Source: Coniferiporia sulphurascens
Lineage: Eukaryota > Basidiomycota > Agaricomycetes > Hymenochaetales > Hymenochaetaceae
Direction of reading: 5' to 3'
Length of the DNA: 64,000 nt
Assembly: GCA_002794785.1 (NCBI GenBank)
Contig: NBBA01000010.1
Location: 1,116,001-1,180,000, forward strand
Each line of letters opens with the position of its first letter. The first letter of the stretch is position 1. The translations under genes and the position numbers were made by a program. The notes under the pieces are model-generated. The model was not told the DNA's origin, ran no database searches, and was given only the letters and a program-made list of their open reading frames with translations. Below are positions 30,877 through 41,909 of the stretch, one piece after another.

Positions 30877-33759
30877 GCTTCCACCAGGGAGGTGGCAGGA
30901 GGAATGGGGCGACCTTGACCTAGCCCTGGGGGAGGGAGGAGGCGGGGTAGTCCGTAATGCAGGTGAAGTGGGCCTTGTTGATGGGCCTAGGTGTGGAGGT
31001 GGGGCGGAGGCCTTGCCGAAGCATGGTAACTGCTGCCCAGTCCGCGAGGCGCTTGACCAGAACCCCAATAGGGGGGATGCCAGTGGCATGGGTGAGATAG
31101 ATGGAGGGTGTTGTGCGGAAGGTGCCCAGGATGCGGCGGCAGGCCCGATTGAGGACCACCTGCATGGACTGGAGTTTCACCTTCTGCTTCTGGTTAGTGA
31201 ACCAGAGGGTGGTGCCCCACATAAGTGTGGAGATGATGCAGCCAATGACAAGGCATCGGCGATGCAAGGGGGACATGCCACGAACCGAGTTGCCAACAAT
31301 AGACAGGGCCCCAGTAATGGAATGCGTCTTATTGCACATGTGTCGTATGTGTTCAGTGAAGCGAAGTCTGGGATCAAACCAGATTCCTAGCCACTGAAGG
31401 GGAGAGGAGGGGAGGACAACCCACATCCTACCCCTCTCCAACAGGGTGCATCCCTGAGCCAGCTGGTTATGATGAAGCTGGCATTGTGAGAAGTGCATGA
31501 GTTCGGTTTTGTCAGCATTGAGTGACAAACCCAGGGCATGGGCGGCATCGGAAATCCGAGAGTACAGATGTGCCAGGATGAGGGCATTGGCAGCTGGAGA
31601 GGGACTGATAACCATGAGGAGGTGGTCATTGACATATGCTTTCACTGATTGGCCAGGGGCATCATTGCATAGCAGGAGGAGGGAGCTCGCAAAGAGCTCA
31701 GCAAGGATTGGTGAGACTGGGGAGCCTTGTGGGACTCCGAGGTTTGGGACTGTGTGAGTATCCCCTGTGTAGCTGTCAAAAGAGAGTTGCACCTGTCGAT
31801 CTGCTACAAACAACATTGCCCACTTCCTTGCTTCTGCTGGAATAGCTTTTGTGAGCAGGGCTTGCTCGAGGTCATCATGTTGGACTGATGGGAAGAACCT
31901 GGAGACATCAACCACAAGGGCTGACAAAACCTGGCCCGAAGCCCATGCACACTCGATGTCCTTGACTAGGGACCTGGCAGCATTCAATATGCCTGAACGT
32001 TGGTGTCCACCATATTGATTGGCTGGGAGAGTGCCACATCTCCCCCAAAATTGAAATCGTGCTGCCACCATTTTCTCGAGAAGCTTCCCCATAGTTTCTT
32101 TGAGAGTAATTGGGTGGTATGACTTAAGTGTGGATCCATCTTTCTTGCCAGGCTTCTGGAGCATAACGACTTTGGCCATGTGCCAGCACTGGGGGTGGTG
32201 ACCCACCAACCAGCATTGGTTGAACAGCTGAAGCAGTTCTCCGGGCCACAGGCGGTGCACCCACTTAAGGGGGCGGTACCCGAGCCCGGAGAGCCCCGGA
32301 GCCGATGAGTTAGATGTATTCCTGAGTGCCTCCACCATTTCTGTCATAGTGAAGGGGACATCATGTAGGAGGGCATTGGGGTGTGGTGGGATGCAGTCTG
32401 GGGGCTGAGTCCGGGCCAATGGGCCAGTAAAGTATTGGGCCAGAAAAGCGTCTGCTTTCTGGTCCGAGGTGTGGGCTATGCCCCTTGGTGTGTTGAGTGA
32501 CGGCATAGGTGCTTTGCATGCACCGTGGGTCCAGTGAACCATATCCCAGATACAATCTAGGGTGATGTTCTCTGTAAACTCATCAAAGAAAGAGCATTTC
32601 GCACTGCGGAAGATCGATCACGACTTCCGCTGGAGTAGTTCCCACTCCCCATCGGGTGTGGTCCTGAGGGCATCCAGGTGTCTCTGACAATCAGCATTCC
32701 ACCAACTCATTTGCTTCCCCTTCCCCATCTCCTGGGGGACAGGGGCAAGTGCTGCAGTTGTGGAAACTACTGCATCTAAGATGGCCTGGGCCTTGAGGTC
32801 CACCTCTGCTGGAGTGCCATCTGGGAGCCACCACACGGCTTCTATGAACAGGGTCAGGGCAAGCAACCACTCCACCTCCTTGTCGGGGTTAATCTGAGGC
32901 TGGGGCAGGGGAACTGCTGCAAGTGTGAAGTCGACGGACCAGGTAATGACCCCATGGTCTGAGGAAGAAGGGGTCCGCCAGTCAATTGCCCATGAGTCCT
33001 CGGGGTGAAACTCAAGGAGCGTGGGGGAGACCATGGTAAGATCAATGGTCCTGGATTGAATGCCGGTTTGGGAACGAGGGGGATGACAGGTGATGGTAAA
33101 GTCCTCCCCAATACGAGTCAGGGAAGCTGTGGCAATCCAATCTGCGAAATCCTGGGGGTAGGTCGCTGCTGACCGATGTGCAAGGCTCCACAAGGAGTGG
33201 TGGATGTTAAAATCCCCACCCACAAGCCATAGGGCATCTGGCGGCATTCTAAAAAGAATGGTGTCGAGTGCCATGATGGTGTTCTGGGTAGCGCCAGCAG
33301 TACTGCGGTTATACACATTGGTAATTGTGAAGGGGGTCTCACCAAGAATATGGATTGTTAAAATATCAGGTGACAGGGACAAAGAAGTGTCAATCTGATA
33401 TATTGAGGAAGAGAGTGACTTATGTAAATACATGCAGACACCCGGTGGTGGTACAGAGTTAGGGCCAGCGAGAGGAGGCAAAACTAAAACATAATCAGGA
33501 TGGGACGTGGTGGATAAGACCTCGTCCCCAGAAGGAGATAGGAGTGACAGCGTGGCACTGATTTTGTACCATGCCAGTTCCTGGACCAGGATGACAGTAG
33601 CAGGATGTGTGGCATTGAGCACAGACTCCATATTCCCTTGGGAGCGCTGCATGTTATGTTGGAGGAATGTAGCTATCATTCCCCTGGGCCTGCATCATCG
33701 TGAAATTTGTCCGGTCTGCCTCAGGGTCCACCTTTGTATTTGGACCGGAGGCGGCAATC

Positions 33760-35081
33760 TGTTAGTAAATTGATGAAAATCATGATCACCAGATCAACAG
33801 ATTAGCAAGATCGACATGGCAAGACCTGTAACTCTAATTGATACTAGGAACCTATGCCAACACTGTAAAGATGCAGATCAAGTAGCATGGAAAGTGTTTA
33901 ATATTGCATGTGCAACAGTAGGACAGAATGCAGGATACGACAACTGTCAAATTACATTCAATCATACTACAAGGGAACAACAAGTGGCAGAAAGGCTAGA
34001 AGTAATAATTGAACATAGAGCAACTATGTTCTCATATCAATTGAATAGATATGTAATCAGTGCTTATACAAGAACCAAGATTTATAATCAGCCACATAGT
34101 GAATTATGTTATCAAAGAGCAGTTATTACATCAACCGATTATGCAGAAGCGGCACACAAAATAGTTCATACCATCAATAAACAATTATGAGAACAACTAT
34201 TCACATACAAAGCCAACTTCATAGCCAAAGGACATACAACAGTAGATTGAAAGGAACCAAGACAAGGACAGGAGTTAATACCAATAGATAAAGAGATTAT
34301 AATAAGATGGTTCAACGAGGAACCATCATATAGAATCACACCAGGGTATAGCAGGATAGCAAATATAAATGCTATAGGGCCTGATGAGCCCTTTATGCCA
34401 GTAGACGATAGGACACCAGAGCAAACCCCTTTCAACAATACCATAGAAATGAATCAATCTTAGTCTATGGTAATAAGTAACAAGCCACAACAAGATAAGA
34501 TTAAGAAGGCTAGCATAATCACTGAGCCACACAAGTATATCTAAGCATTTGGCTAAGAATAGCCAATGGAAGCATGGTGATCAATTAAAGACACAATTGA
34601 TGGGAGCCAAGTATAGTGCATCGCACAGCAGGACCAATTAGGAAATAAGGAGAAGCATCATAGGTATAGTAGTATCCAAGAATGGTTACCTTAGGTATTA
34701 TACTATATGACTCAATGGAAACTTGAGGAAGGTTCTGGCATAAGATAAAGATAGCATGGTAGGCTGTAGAACATACCGGAATATATAACTGACTCATAGG
34801 AAACTAAGAATAGTAAATAGCATGTACAAGATTGTACTGGAACATTCCTATGACTTATAAATCAAGAGTAGTATGTTGTAGTATCTACTGGAACATAGTA
34901 AATAGACTACAACATGTAGGGTATAAAAGCCCAATGTAAAATTGTGGTAAAAAGCAGTTTAATTCATCTCTTGTCTCTTACCACCATCATCAGCTCTAAC
35001 ACTCTAGCAAGTGAAGGGTATCAAGCCTACCCTAAACTAACTAGTATCATTGTGTGAATCTGTTATTACTTGTTTCTAACA
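33760..35081 (+). mobile_element. ORF-bearing LTR, family 2, copy C (1322 bp), TSD CAATC
   Basis: Opposite orientation to copies A and B. Ends TGTTAG...CTAACA with a perfect CAATC target duplication (33755-33759 and 35082-35086). Inserted 32 bases before the end of LINE ORF1. TATAAAAGC at 34922-34930 lies about 155 bases from the 3' end, giving a normal U3-R-U5 reading. Confidence 0.92.
33816..34463 (+). pseudogene. LTR-borne ORF, copy C, with two stops
   Basis: Same protein as at 30170-30820, starting MARPVTLIDTRN. TGA codons occur after HTINKQL (34188-34190, from CGA) and after GHTTVD (from CAA or CGA), and the frame continues intact beyond them to EMNQS (TAG 34461-34463). Confidence 0.75.
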
Positions 35082-35677
35082 CAATCTGGGGATGCTGCAT
35101 GGTGCCCATTCCCACAGTTGGGGCAGGTGAGAGGGTGGGGGCACAGGGCACCCATTGGTGTACTCTCCACCATGCAGAGAGGGCAATGGGCTCAGTGCTC
35201 CAAAGACTTGTGTGGCCGCATGCAAAAAGCACAATGGACCGGTGCACAGCACCCCATCTCTGTGTGGCCAAGGGCAGAGCAGTGGGCACAGAGGGTGGAG
35301 GGAGGCAGGAGCTTGCGATGTTCGACCTTGAGGCATTGGCCGAACATATACACAGTTGGGGTAGTGAGGATGTGTGCAGTAACTGCCCCTGACTCGTCTT
35401 CAAACACAAAGCCAATAGGGGCATTGGAGACGGCCGAAGTAAGAAGTGCCGGGGCATGCATCCAATCTGGGAGGAACATAAAGTTCACCCCATCAAAGAG
35501 GGGGTTGCGCTTCAGCTCAGTGGTCAGCTGAGCCCGGGTGAACGGGTCGGCGGAGGGGGCGTCATGGGTAGGGACCCATTTAATACCGAGCCTAGCCCAG
35601 GGCATAACCCTGGTGGCAGTTGCAGTGGAGCCTGGGGCAACTAACTCGCAGAGGGCGGGGCCGTGAAGGGAGATGTC

Positions 35678-36056
35678 TGTTATGATATATATGTTTTTTG
35701 ATTCATGTTTCATCTCTTATTATATAATGATGGATTAGTCATTAGGTATGCTTCATCTGATCAGTAGTAAGCAGGCACAGATAGTTCTAGATCTATGACA
35801 TCACAGTAGAAGGTTCTAGAGCAATGACACCATATTGCATCAGTATGGTGACATATTACATAGTAATGGTGTCATGACTGTTTCACACTTCTGATTGGTA
35901 GTTTATTATAGATTTGACCTACCCTAAAGTAGTCGAATGTGTATAAGTAGCAACCAATGCAGACCTGGGGAACTCAGTTGAGTTCTCTTAGGATATCCAC
36001 TATCTCTGTGTGATCCCTCCTTGTCAACTTGCATCTCACTTTCCTAAGTCGTTTCA
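35678..36056 (+). mobile_element. Probable solo LTR, family 3 (379 bp), no TSD seen
   Basis: The block starts TGTTATG and ends CGTTTCA, has an internal TATA-like GTGTATAAG at about 35939, and sits inside LINE ORF1. Removing exactly these bases rejoins the ORF1 frame (HRFYQ then DISLHGPAL), which fixes both ends. The flanks (ATGTC, CTGGT) are not duplicated, which is odd for an LTR insertion. Confidence 0.65.
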
Positions 36057-37400
36057 CTGGTAGAACCTGTGCATCTTGTTGGTGTATAGTGTTGCCCTAA
36101 CAATGTCATTAGACGGAGTCCCTTTCATGAAGGTGAGGACCACGTTGCCTTTCTTGTTCCACCTGGCAGAGAGCAAGCGAAGGTGGGCACCAGTTTGCAA
36201 GGACACAATGCCGGTGTGTGTGGTAGCTGTAAGGCGCATGTCCGAAATGCGATCGGCAGCGGCAACGGGGCATGAGGACATGGAGACCACCAGCATGGGA
36301 AGCTGGGGGCCCTTCTGAGGCGGGGTGGGCCAGGGCTTGGCCGACTGTGGTGTACCAACTGCAGCTGCAGCCATGGTAGAGTAGGAGCCCCCGGATGGGG
36401 TTCCCTGCATGGGGTTAGGGATTATAGGCTGCCCACCTGCGACACCCAGTGCAGACTGCACTGGGGCCATTATGGGAGCCGGGGCAGGCCAAGGGCCCGC
36501 CCCACCTGGAAGGACAGCAACACTGGCCACAGCCAAGCTTCCCCCAGGCCCCTGTCCTGCACTAGCCCCCCCCCTCTGCTGAGCAGGGGCTGTGCTGCGT
36601 TGCTCGATCCAGTTGATATGGCTGGTGATTGCTGACAGGTTGCCTGCCATGTGCTCCAGCAGTGCCATCTGAGACACAACGGATTGGTCATGAGCAGAAC
36701 CTTGGACTTGTAGGAGGGCGGGCTTGATGAAGTTGATATGAGGGCTGCCATTTGTGAAACCCTCCTCCCATGATTGCTGGATCAGGAAAGAGGTGGTTGC
36801 AGGAATGGTTGAGGAGATCAACCCCCTAACTTGCTGTAGTGTTCCCTCGAGGTACCCGAGGTGTTGTGCATACTTGGTGAGGTCACTGCCTGTAAAGCCC
36901 ACACCCAGCACTTCATCCAGGGGGGTCCAGTCAGTGTCCGTGAGAATGGATGCGGCCATCCACCAGATTTCCTGGAGGGAGCACAGGGCTGGGGTGGGGG
37001 ACTGGGAGGCTGCATGACAAGGGCAAGTCCTGGCTCCCATCTGGTGGCCGGAGGGGGTCCCATCAAAAGCTGGCGGAGACCGGTGTCAAGTCCAGTTTCG
37101 CACTGGGGTTGTGTTCTGCATCTTGTCATCCTCTGGGAGTATGCCAGGGGCAGCCAGAGGTGGGGTCAGTGTTCTGGGACTGAGGTCCGCCCGACCCTGG
37201 GAGATAGCCCTAGACAGACTACCTGCAAGGACTGGGGGGCTGACAGGGGGAGCAACAGCCACAGCAGGGTGAGCTGCTGGAGCACCCAACACAGAACTGA
37301 TACATGGGGGGATTTGCAGTACGCCTTTGGGGGGCATTGTTGAGACCCTCAAAGCTTACAAAGCAGGGAGGGAATGTATTGTGATAGGGGTCTTGCTGAG

Positions 37401-38316
37401 TTTCAAATGCCGCCAGAAAGGGGGACGTGGCTGTCCCCATTAGTGGTGATGGTGGTTCAAGGTCAAGAAGGATGTGAAAAAGGGAGGTATTGTATCTTTT
37501 AGCTACTTTTCTGTTTAAAATTTTAATCTCAGCCGAAAATATGGAAAATTCCGGGCCGGGTAGAGTGGCGGCTTTTTGATGCTCCCAACTGTAGTTTGGC
37601 TTACCGTTTGTCACACTGTCACAAAATGACAAATGCGACTGTAACAGTCTAAATATGGAAAGTACCGACATTTGTCAGCGTCGAAAAAAATGATCAGGAT
37701 TTAGAAGTGTTGCAGACAAAATTCGCCTTAACTTTGACGAGTCGAAGTTCAACCTTTCCTCTTGATTAACTCACCTTATATTGACCACTTGATACTGTTC
37801 CTCAAATACACAGCTCTTGTTCTTGGTTGCTCTACCGGAAGCCGTCTACTGGGAGTCTGCTGCGGTAATCACCCAACCCCTCGAGTCGCTTTCGGGTTTG
37901 CTGCCAGTGTCTTGTCGTCCTGTTATCAAATGAACTTATCTATGTACATCTCTAGACTAGATGTGGCGATCTTGTCGTTCTCCTTGCAAAGATGAGTTTC
38001 GTTCACATCAGACTAGGATCACACGCGTTTGGTATAGTGGATAGTAGTACCAACTTGTTCTCATCTCCTTCGACGCATGCAAGATTAGCAATGTGCAACC
38101 TTAAACTATACAGCAAGAAAGTCGGACCGTGAAATATGCAAACTTGTCTTCAAAACTACGAGAGCACAGGACACGAAAGGTCCACTTTGCGGACTTGATT
38201 CCGAAACTCTGGAGGTTGCAAAGTGCTAACCTGCTCTGAACCTGGTTGAGCGACTAGAGGTCTACATCCCCATTTATCAAGATGCAACCACGTCCTACTT
38301 TCTCTTCTTATGATGC
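37401..38316. other. Spacer between LINE and PL14 gene
   Basis: 37401-37690 may be LINE 5' UTR. The rest has no supported gene. A tRNA-like A-box (TGGTATAGTGG, near 38031) has no matching B-box or acceptor stem. Confidence 0.35.
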
Positions 38317-38323
38317 TATATAA
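38317..38323 (+). promoter_or_regulatory. TATA box of the PL14 gene
   Basis: TATATAA lies 60 bases upstream of the ATG at 38383, in a pyrimidine-rich promoter, with a CAGTATCTC initiator-like stretch after it. Confidence 0.5.
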
Positions 38324-38382
38324 CGCTTCAGTATCTCACTGACCGCTCCCGATAAGTACAAACGGCCGATCACAGCAGTACC

Positions 38383-39931
38383 ATGGCCACCAGCTTCTTG
38401 ACCCTCCTCTTGTCAGCGTCCTTACTTTTCTCCAGCGTCCACGGTGCAAGCAATGACCTTGCAGCGCAACTCGGCCTCACTACGTCGACAGTTCTCTCGT
38501 TCCCTTCTGCGACGATGTCCGCATCAGACGCAACTGCGTACATGGACGCGCACTGGACCCTCCAGGGCGGTATCAGCTTCGGGAAGGATGCACTCTCGTT
38601 CGTCGAGGATCCATTCGGAGGGTCTTCCGGCGCCTCGTCCTCGTCCTCATCCCCATTACCGTCACCCTCAGAGTCGGAGTCCAAATCAGGACTGAAATCA
38701 AAATCAAACCACACAAGCAGAAGCGTCAGCAGTGATGCGGCAGTCTTTGCAGTGACATACAACGCTGGCACGTACTCTCACGGCACTGGCGGCGCGCAAT
38801 TCTATTCAACTTTCGGTGGCTCAGGCGGGTTCGAAGCTATGCTGCTCTCGTATGACATCGCGTTTGACTCCGACTTCGATTGGGTCAAAGGCGGGAAGCT
38901 CCCGGGTCTGCGTGGCGGGCCGAAGCTTGACTCATGCTCCGGCGGGAACGAGCCTACAGGTAGTGACTGTTTTAGCTCGCGGTTAATGTGGCGCAAGGAC
39001 GGTGCAGGCGAGGGTCCGTATCGTTTTCACTTTACTTTCTCTTATGTCCTCTTTCGCCATTTTAATATTCTGAATTGTATTGACTCTGTTGTATCCACAG
39101 TGTACGCCTACGTCCCGTCCCAGTCGTCGTTGTGCAACGTGGGCGGTATAATTTGCAACAGCGACTACGGGTTCAGCTTTGGCCGCGGGAAATACACATT
39201 CTCAGCCGGAAAGTGAGTAACCGCACCATTATCCTCATGAATATCCCGCGCATCTGTCCCTACGTTCGTTAGTCTGCCTTTTTACTGAGCTGTGTGGTAC
39301 AGATGGCAGAACGTCGCAGTATATTCAAAGATGAATGACCCTCCGTCCGCATCCAACGGCGAGATCGCATTGTAGTTAGTGCATCTCGCTCCTACGTTCC
39401 ATAACTGCTATCAAAAGCTTTTATTTTATTTTTTGTATTTTTAGTTTCAATGGCGAGCAAATATTCTCGTTCACGGACATCAAGTTTCGCACAAGCACAG
39501 ATGTGACGGCGGGTGGAATGTATTTCTCGTGCGTGTTAAATCCTTTCGCCGTTTGCCTCCTCCTGCCCGGTGTACTGTATTGAAGACTCACTGACGTTAC
39601 TCCTACTCTTGCTTGTAAAATGAGCAGGACCTTCTTCGGCGGGAGCGATAGCTCGTGGGCGACGCCAAAGACTGTTCACACCTATTTTCGCAACTTCCAA
39701 ATGTATGGCGGTGCAGGCACAGGAGGAGGGCGTCATCGTCTGGCACAAACTCCACGACCGGAGTTCCCGGTCTTCGACTTCTTCGCGTTCCTCATCTTCA
39801 TCTTCCTCCCATTCTTCAAGCACCAAGTCCTCCGATTAGGCTTGCCTAGCCTGAGGGAGGGCTGGTCCCGGAAATTCGCTAGAGATCCTTTCTTGTTAAT
39901 GTTAATTTATATATTGCACAATCTACACTAA
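38383..39931 (+). CDS. Secreted polysaccharide lyase, PL14 (alginate/glucuronan lyase-like)
   Basis: Five exons fit: 38383-39013, 39101-39212, 39303-39374, 39445-39528, 39628-39931 (400 codons). A signal peptide (MATSFLTLLLSASLLFSSVHG) directs secretion. PL14 features: FDWVKGGKLPGLRGG, CSGG, CFSSRLMWRKDGAGE, VYAYVPSQ, FGRGKYTFSAGKWQNVAVYSKMN, NGEIALYFNGE, then TFFGGSDSSWATPK near the end. Such enzymes cut uronate-containing polysaccharides by beta-elimination; the substrate cannot be told. Odd points: a Ser-rich spacer of about 40 residues (near residues 83-120) interrupts the N-terminal third, and after FQMYGGAGTG the frame turns Arg/Phe-rich while another frame reads Ser-rich to a stop at about 39840, so a frameshift or missed intron is possible there. 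Confidence 0.85.
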
Positions 39932-39995
39932 CCACTGGAGCCAATGACGATGCATGTACAGTGTTCATGTCTAAAGGTCTTTGTACATGAGTATC

Positions 39996-40012
39996 TATAT
40001 ATATATATATAT
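39996..40012. repeat. (TA)n microsatellite
   Basis: A run of eight TA units downstream of the PL14 gene. Confidence 0.8.
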
Positions 40013-40540
40013 TCTCCTCGGCGAAAGAGAGAAGGAAAGTACTTCTCCGACGCACGCTCCTGTCCTCAAGGTACATAAGTAATTAAGTCGGCTTAAATGT
40101 AAATCCCAGATGCGAGTCGGCGGACGCACTTAGGCTTGGCTTAGACCTGGACTTCTGCAAGGCCGGACCCGGGTATATCCGAGGCCTTCGCCAAGCTCCA
40201 GCCAAGCTGCTACTGCTTATGTGCCCGGGCCGTGGGAGTGGAACTGTCAAAATGCGGACCGGTGAGTACATACATTACCAGAAATAAAAGGTACGAAAGC
40301 TGGCTTCGAAATCTCTCACGTGAGAAATGGAACACGCGTGTATATTTCTGTGGCTCGGTGGCGTGCGGCGTGCGGCGCGCCTGTATCCGAGTTGGTCGGG
40401 CATACCACGGGCTCGTGGACTATGGTGCGCATCAAAGTCCGGTATGTTGGTGGGGGGCATTACAGTTATAGGCATTTTTTATTTAAGCAATATATTAGTA
40501 TAGTACAAATGCCTACTTGCACACTGCACGATGTACATTG

Positions 40541-40935
40541 TTCGTTGGCTGCACGTCCGAATCCCTCCTGCCCGCGTTTCCGACTCCGAGGAGTCTCACC
40601 CATTCACGGAACACGGTACCAATACGTATTAATATCTCATACCGTAGTCTCGGTCAGTGGTGTTTCAAGCACACGAAGCGAACCGAAGCGGACCGAAATG
40701 AGCTCACCGGTATTATTAGCTCTCGTCATCCCACCGGCATATGAAAGCAAAGACCGACTCGGAGCTCGTCGGGCTCCAAATTGCTCGGGCTGTGCATATT
40801 GGGTCCGAGTCACATTTAGAGGAAGTCAGTTTGAGTTCTCAGACGACGACAGTTTTCAAGAGGGGAAGGGGGGAAAGCGAAACGCGAACGCAACCGTATT
40901 GAAGGGAAACCCACCGCTCCAATCGTTCGAGTCCA
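40541..40935 (+). repeat. Dispersed repeat, copy 2 (matches 5296-5672)
   Basis: Aligned along its length with 5296-5672. Here it is followed by 2.4 kb of other sequence before the transporter 5' end, while at the other locus the transporter fragment follows directly. An open frame covers it (40320-41162, +) but has no protein-like conservation with the other copy, so a coding role is not supported. Confidence 0.7.
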
Positions 40936-41909
40936 CTCCTACATCATGTGACTCTCCACCATGGCCATGTCGGGAATCCAACCAGGTCCGCGCAATGGCG
41001 CTCTCGCAGCGCCATCTAACCTTGACTCGGAGCCTCCATCACCGGGGCGCGTGGACGACGGCCTTTGGGCGGGGTACGCCGCAAATACATCCGTGCGATA
41101 AGCACGTTCGTACATTCGTAAGTGGCCGGGCACTCAAGGTGGTAAAAGTGTCAGGGGCCTGAGGCGCACGGGAATGCACTGGAGACCTTCTTCATTATCA
41201 GTATATGAACTCCAAGTTCATTGTATTGCTACCTAAGTATACCGTGTGTTGCGCTATCGCAATCCATGGTCACGGCGTGTGGACAGTCATGCTATACTCA
41301 CAAGCGCCCACAGAGAAGGTCGGACTCGAGTCCGGGGCGCAGAGCTCGGAGCCTGAATCGGAAGTTCATGCTTCTCATTCATTCATCGTATGTATGATTT
41401 GTATGGTTCATCCAACAAGCAGCATGTAGACAGGTTTATTTCTGTTCTCAGCGCCCACACTCCCCGAGCCCGCTTTCATTCGTTCGTTCGACCACCCGAT
41501 CGCTATCATTAAGTACTTAAGATTTTTCATAAAGGGACAATTTCCCTTATCTCGTTCGCCCAAAAAGAGAGAAAGTTAAAGACTGGAGAGAGAGAAACCA
41601 CGTTGTACATACAAAGACGAAAAATAAAAGAGACACAAACACCCGTCTGGACACATAATCCTGAGTTCGAATTTTGAGTCAATGTGAAGACTAATATACG
41701 GGGAACAGAGGGGATACATTGCACCCAAGGGTGACTCGATCCTCAATCCTCGACCGCGAGGACTACATGCAGGAACTAACCGGGGGGGGTGGCAGGAGAT
41801 AGATCCAGTGCCAATAATAAGATAGCAAACAAAATTAAAGGGGAATCCAAAGGATGTGCCGGTAAGCGGTAGATGGTGAGTGGTGAGAAGTTACTAGGGT
41901 ACATTAAAC
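40936..41909. other. 3' flank of the sugar transporter
   Basis: No gene recognised. The transporter polyadenylation region should lie at about 41600-41900 on the minus strand. Confidence 0.35.

Larger units (their letters stand above)
28501..33679 (-). pseudogene. LINE ORF2: endonuclease, reverse transcriptase, RNase H (inactivated)
   Basis: Starts MIATFLQHNMQRS. Endonuclease motifs in order: N in LQHNM, E in VQELAW, NVYNRS, GGDFNIHHSLW, RTIDLTM, SSSDHGVITW. The RT part (32542-30920) has LKSYHPITLKETMGK, ALVVDVSRFFPSV, GVPQGSPVSPIL and KAYVNDHLL, where the catalytic YVDD has become YVND (31628-31630). The C-terminal part (29469-28501) is the degenerate RNase H-like region and a Cys/His motif CICSHPRQTWEHLLLHCP. 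In-frame stops: TGA at 32618-32620, TAG at about 30920 and TGA at 29482-29484. A family-2 LTR interrupts it at 29528-30876. Otherwise the frame is continuous, so decay is by point changes and insertion only. Confidence 0.87.
33721..37352 (-). pseudogene. LINE ORF1: gag-like protein with zinc knuckles (inactivated)
   Basis: The proposed start is MPPKGVLQIPPCISS at 37352. A long Pro/Ala/Gly-rich N-terminal half leads to a basic region (MHRFYQ) and a Cys/His-rich end with CAHCSALGHTEMGC (exact CX2CX4HX4C), further Cys pairs (CAFC, CPLC) and CPNCGNGHHAASPDC. One reading frame runs throughout, with TGA stops at 37086 and 35192, an LTR at 35678-36056 and a family-2 LTR at 33760-35081. The stop codon at 33721-33723 lies 42 bases before the ORF2 start. 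Such proteins bind the LINE RNA. Confidence 0.8.
28211..37400 (-). mobile_element. Tad1-like non-LTR retrotransposon (LINE) with three nested LTR insertions
   Basis: Minus-strand order: ORF1 (gag-like, zinc knuckles), a 42-base gap, ORF2 (APE endonuclease, reverse transcriptase, RNase H-like region with a terminal Cys/His motif), then a 3' UTR with a hairpin and AATAAA near 28223. Three LTR insertions (29528-30876, 33760-35081, 35678-36056) split it; removing them restores single frames through both ORFs. This two-ORF EN-RT-RNH layout fits the fungal Tad1 clade. The 5' end is not exact (37400-37690), and no target duplication of the LINE itself was found. Confidence 0.85.

Noticed and set aside
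33816..34190. Truncated 124-codon ORF as a separate small gene
   Set aside because: It is the first part of the LTR-borne ORF, cut by a CGA-to-TGA change; the same frame continues beyond the stop.
38023..38095. tRNA-like A-box (TGGTATAGTGG) suggesting a tRNA gene
   Set aside because: No B-box at the right distance, no T-arm and no pairing acceptor stem.
39620..39931. Separate small gene starting at MSRTFFGG
   Set aside because: The Met lies in the intron; the sequence from 39628 is the last PL14 exon.
40320..41162. Open frame of 280 codons on the plus strand
   Set aside because: It overlaps the dispersed repeat, has no family motif, and the other repeat copy (5296-5672) does not keep the frame.
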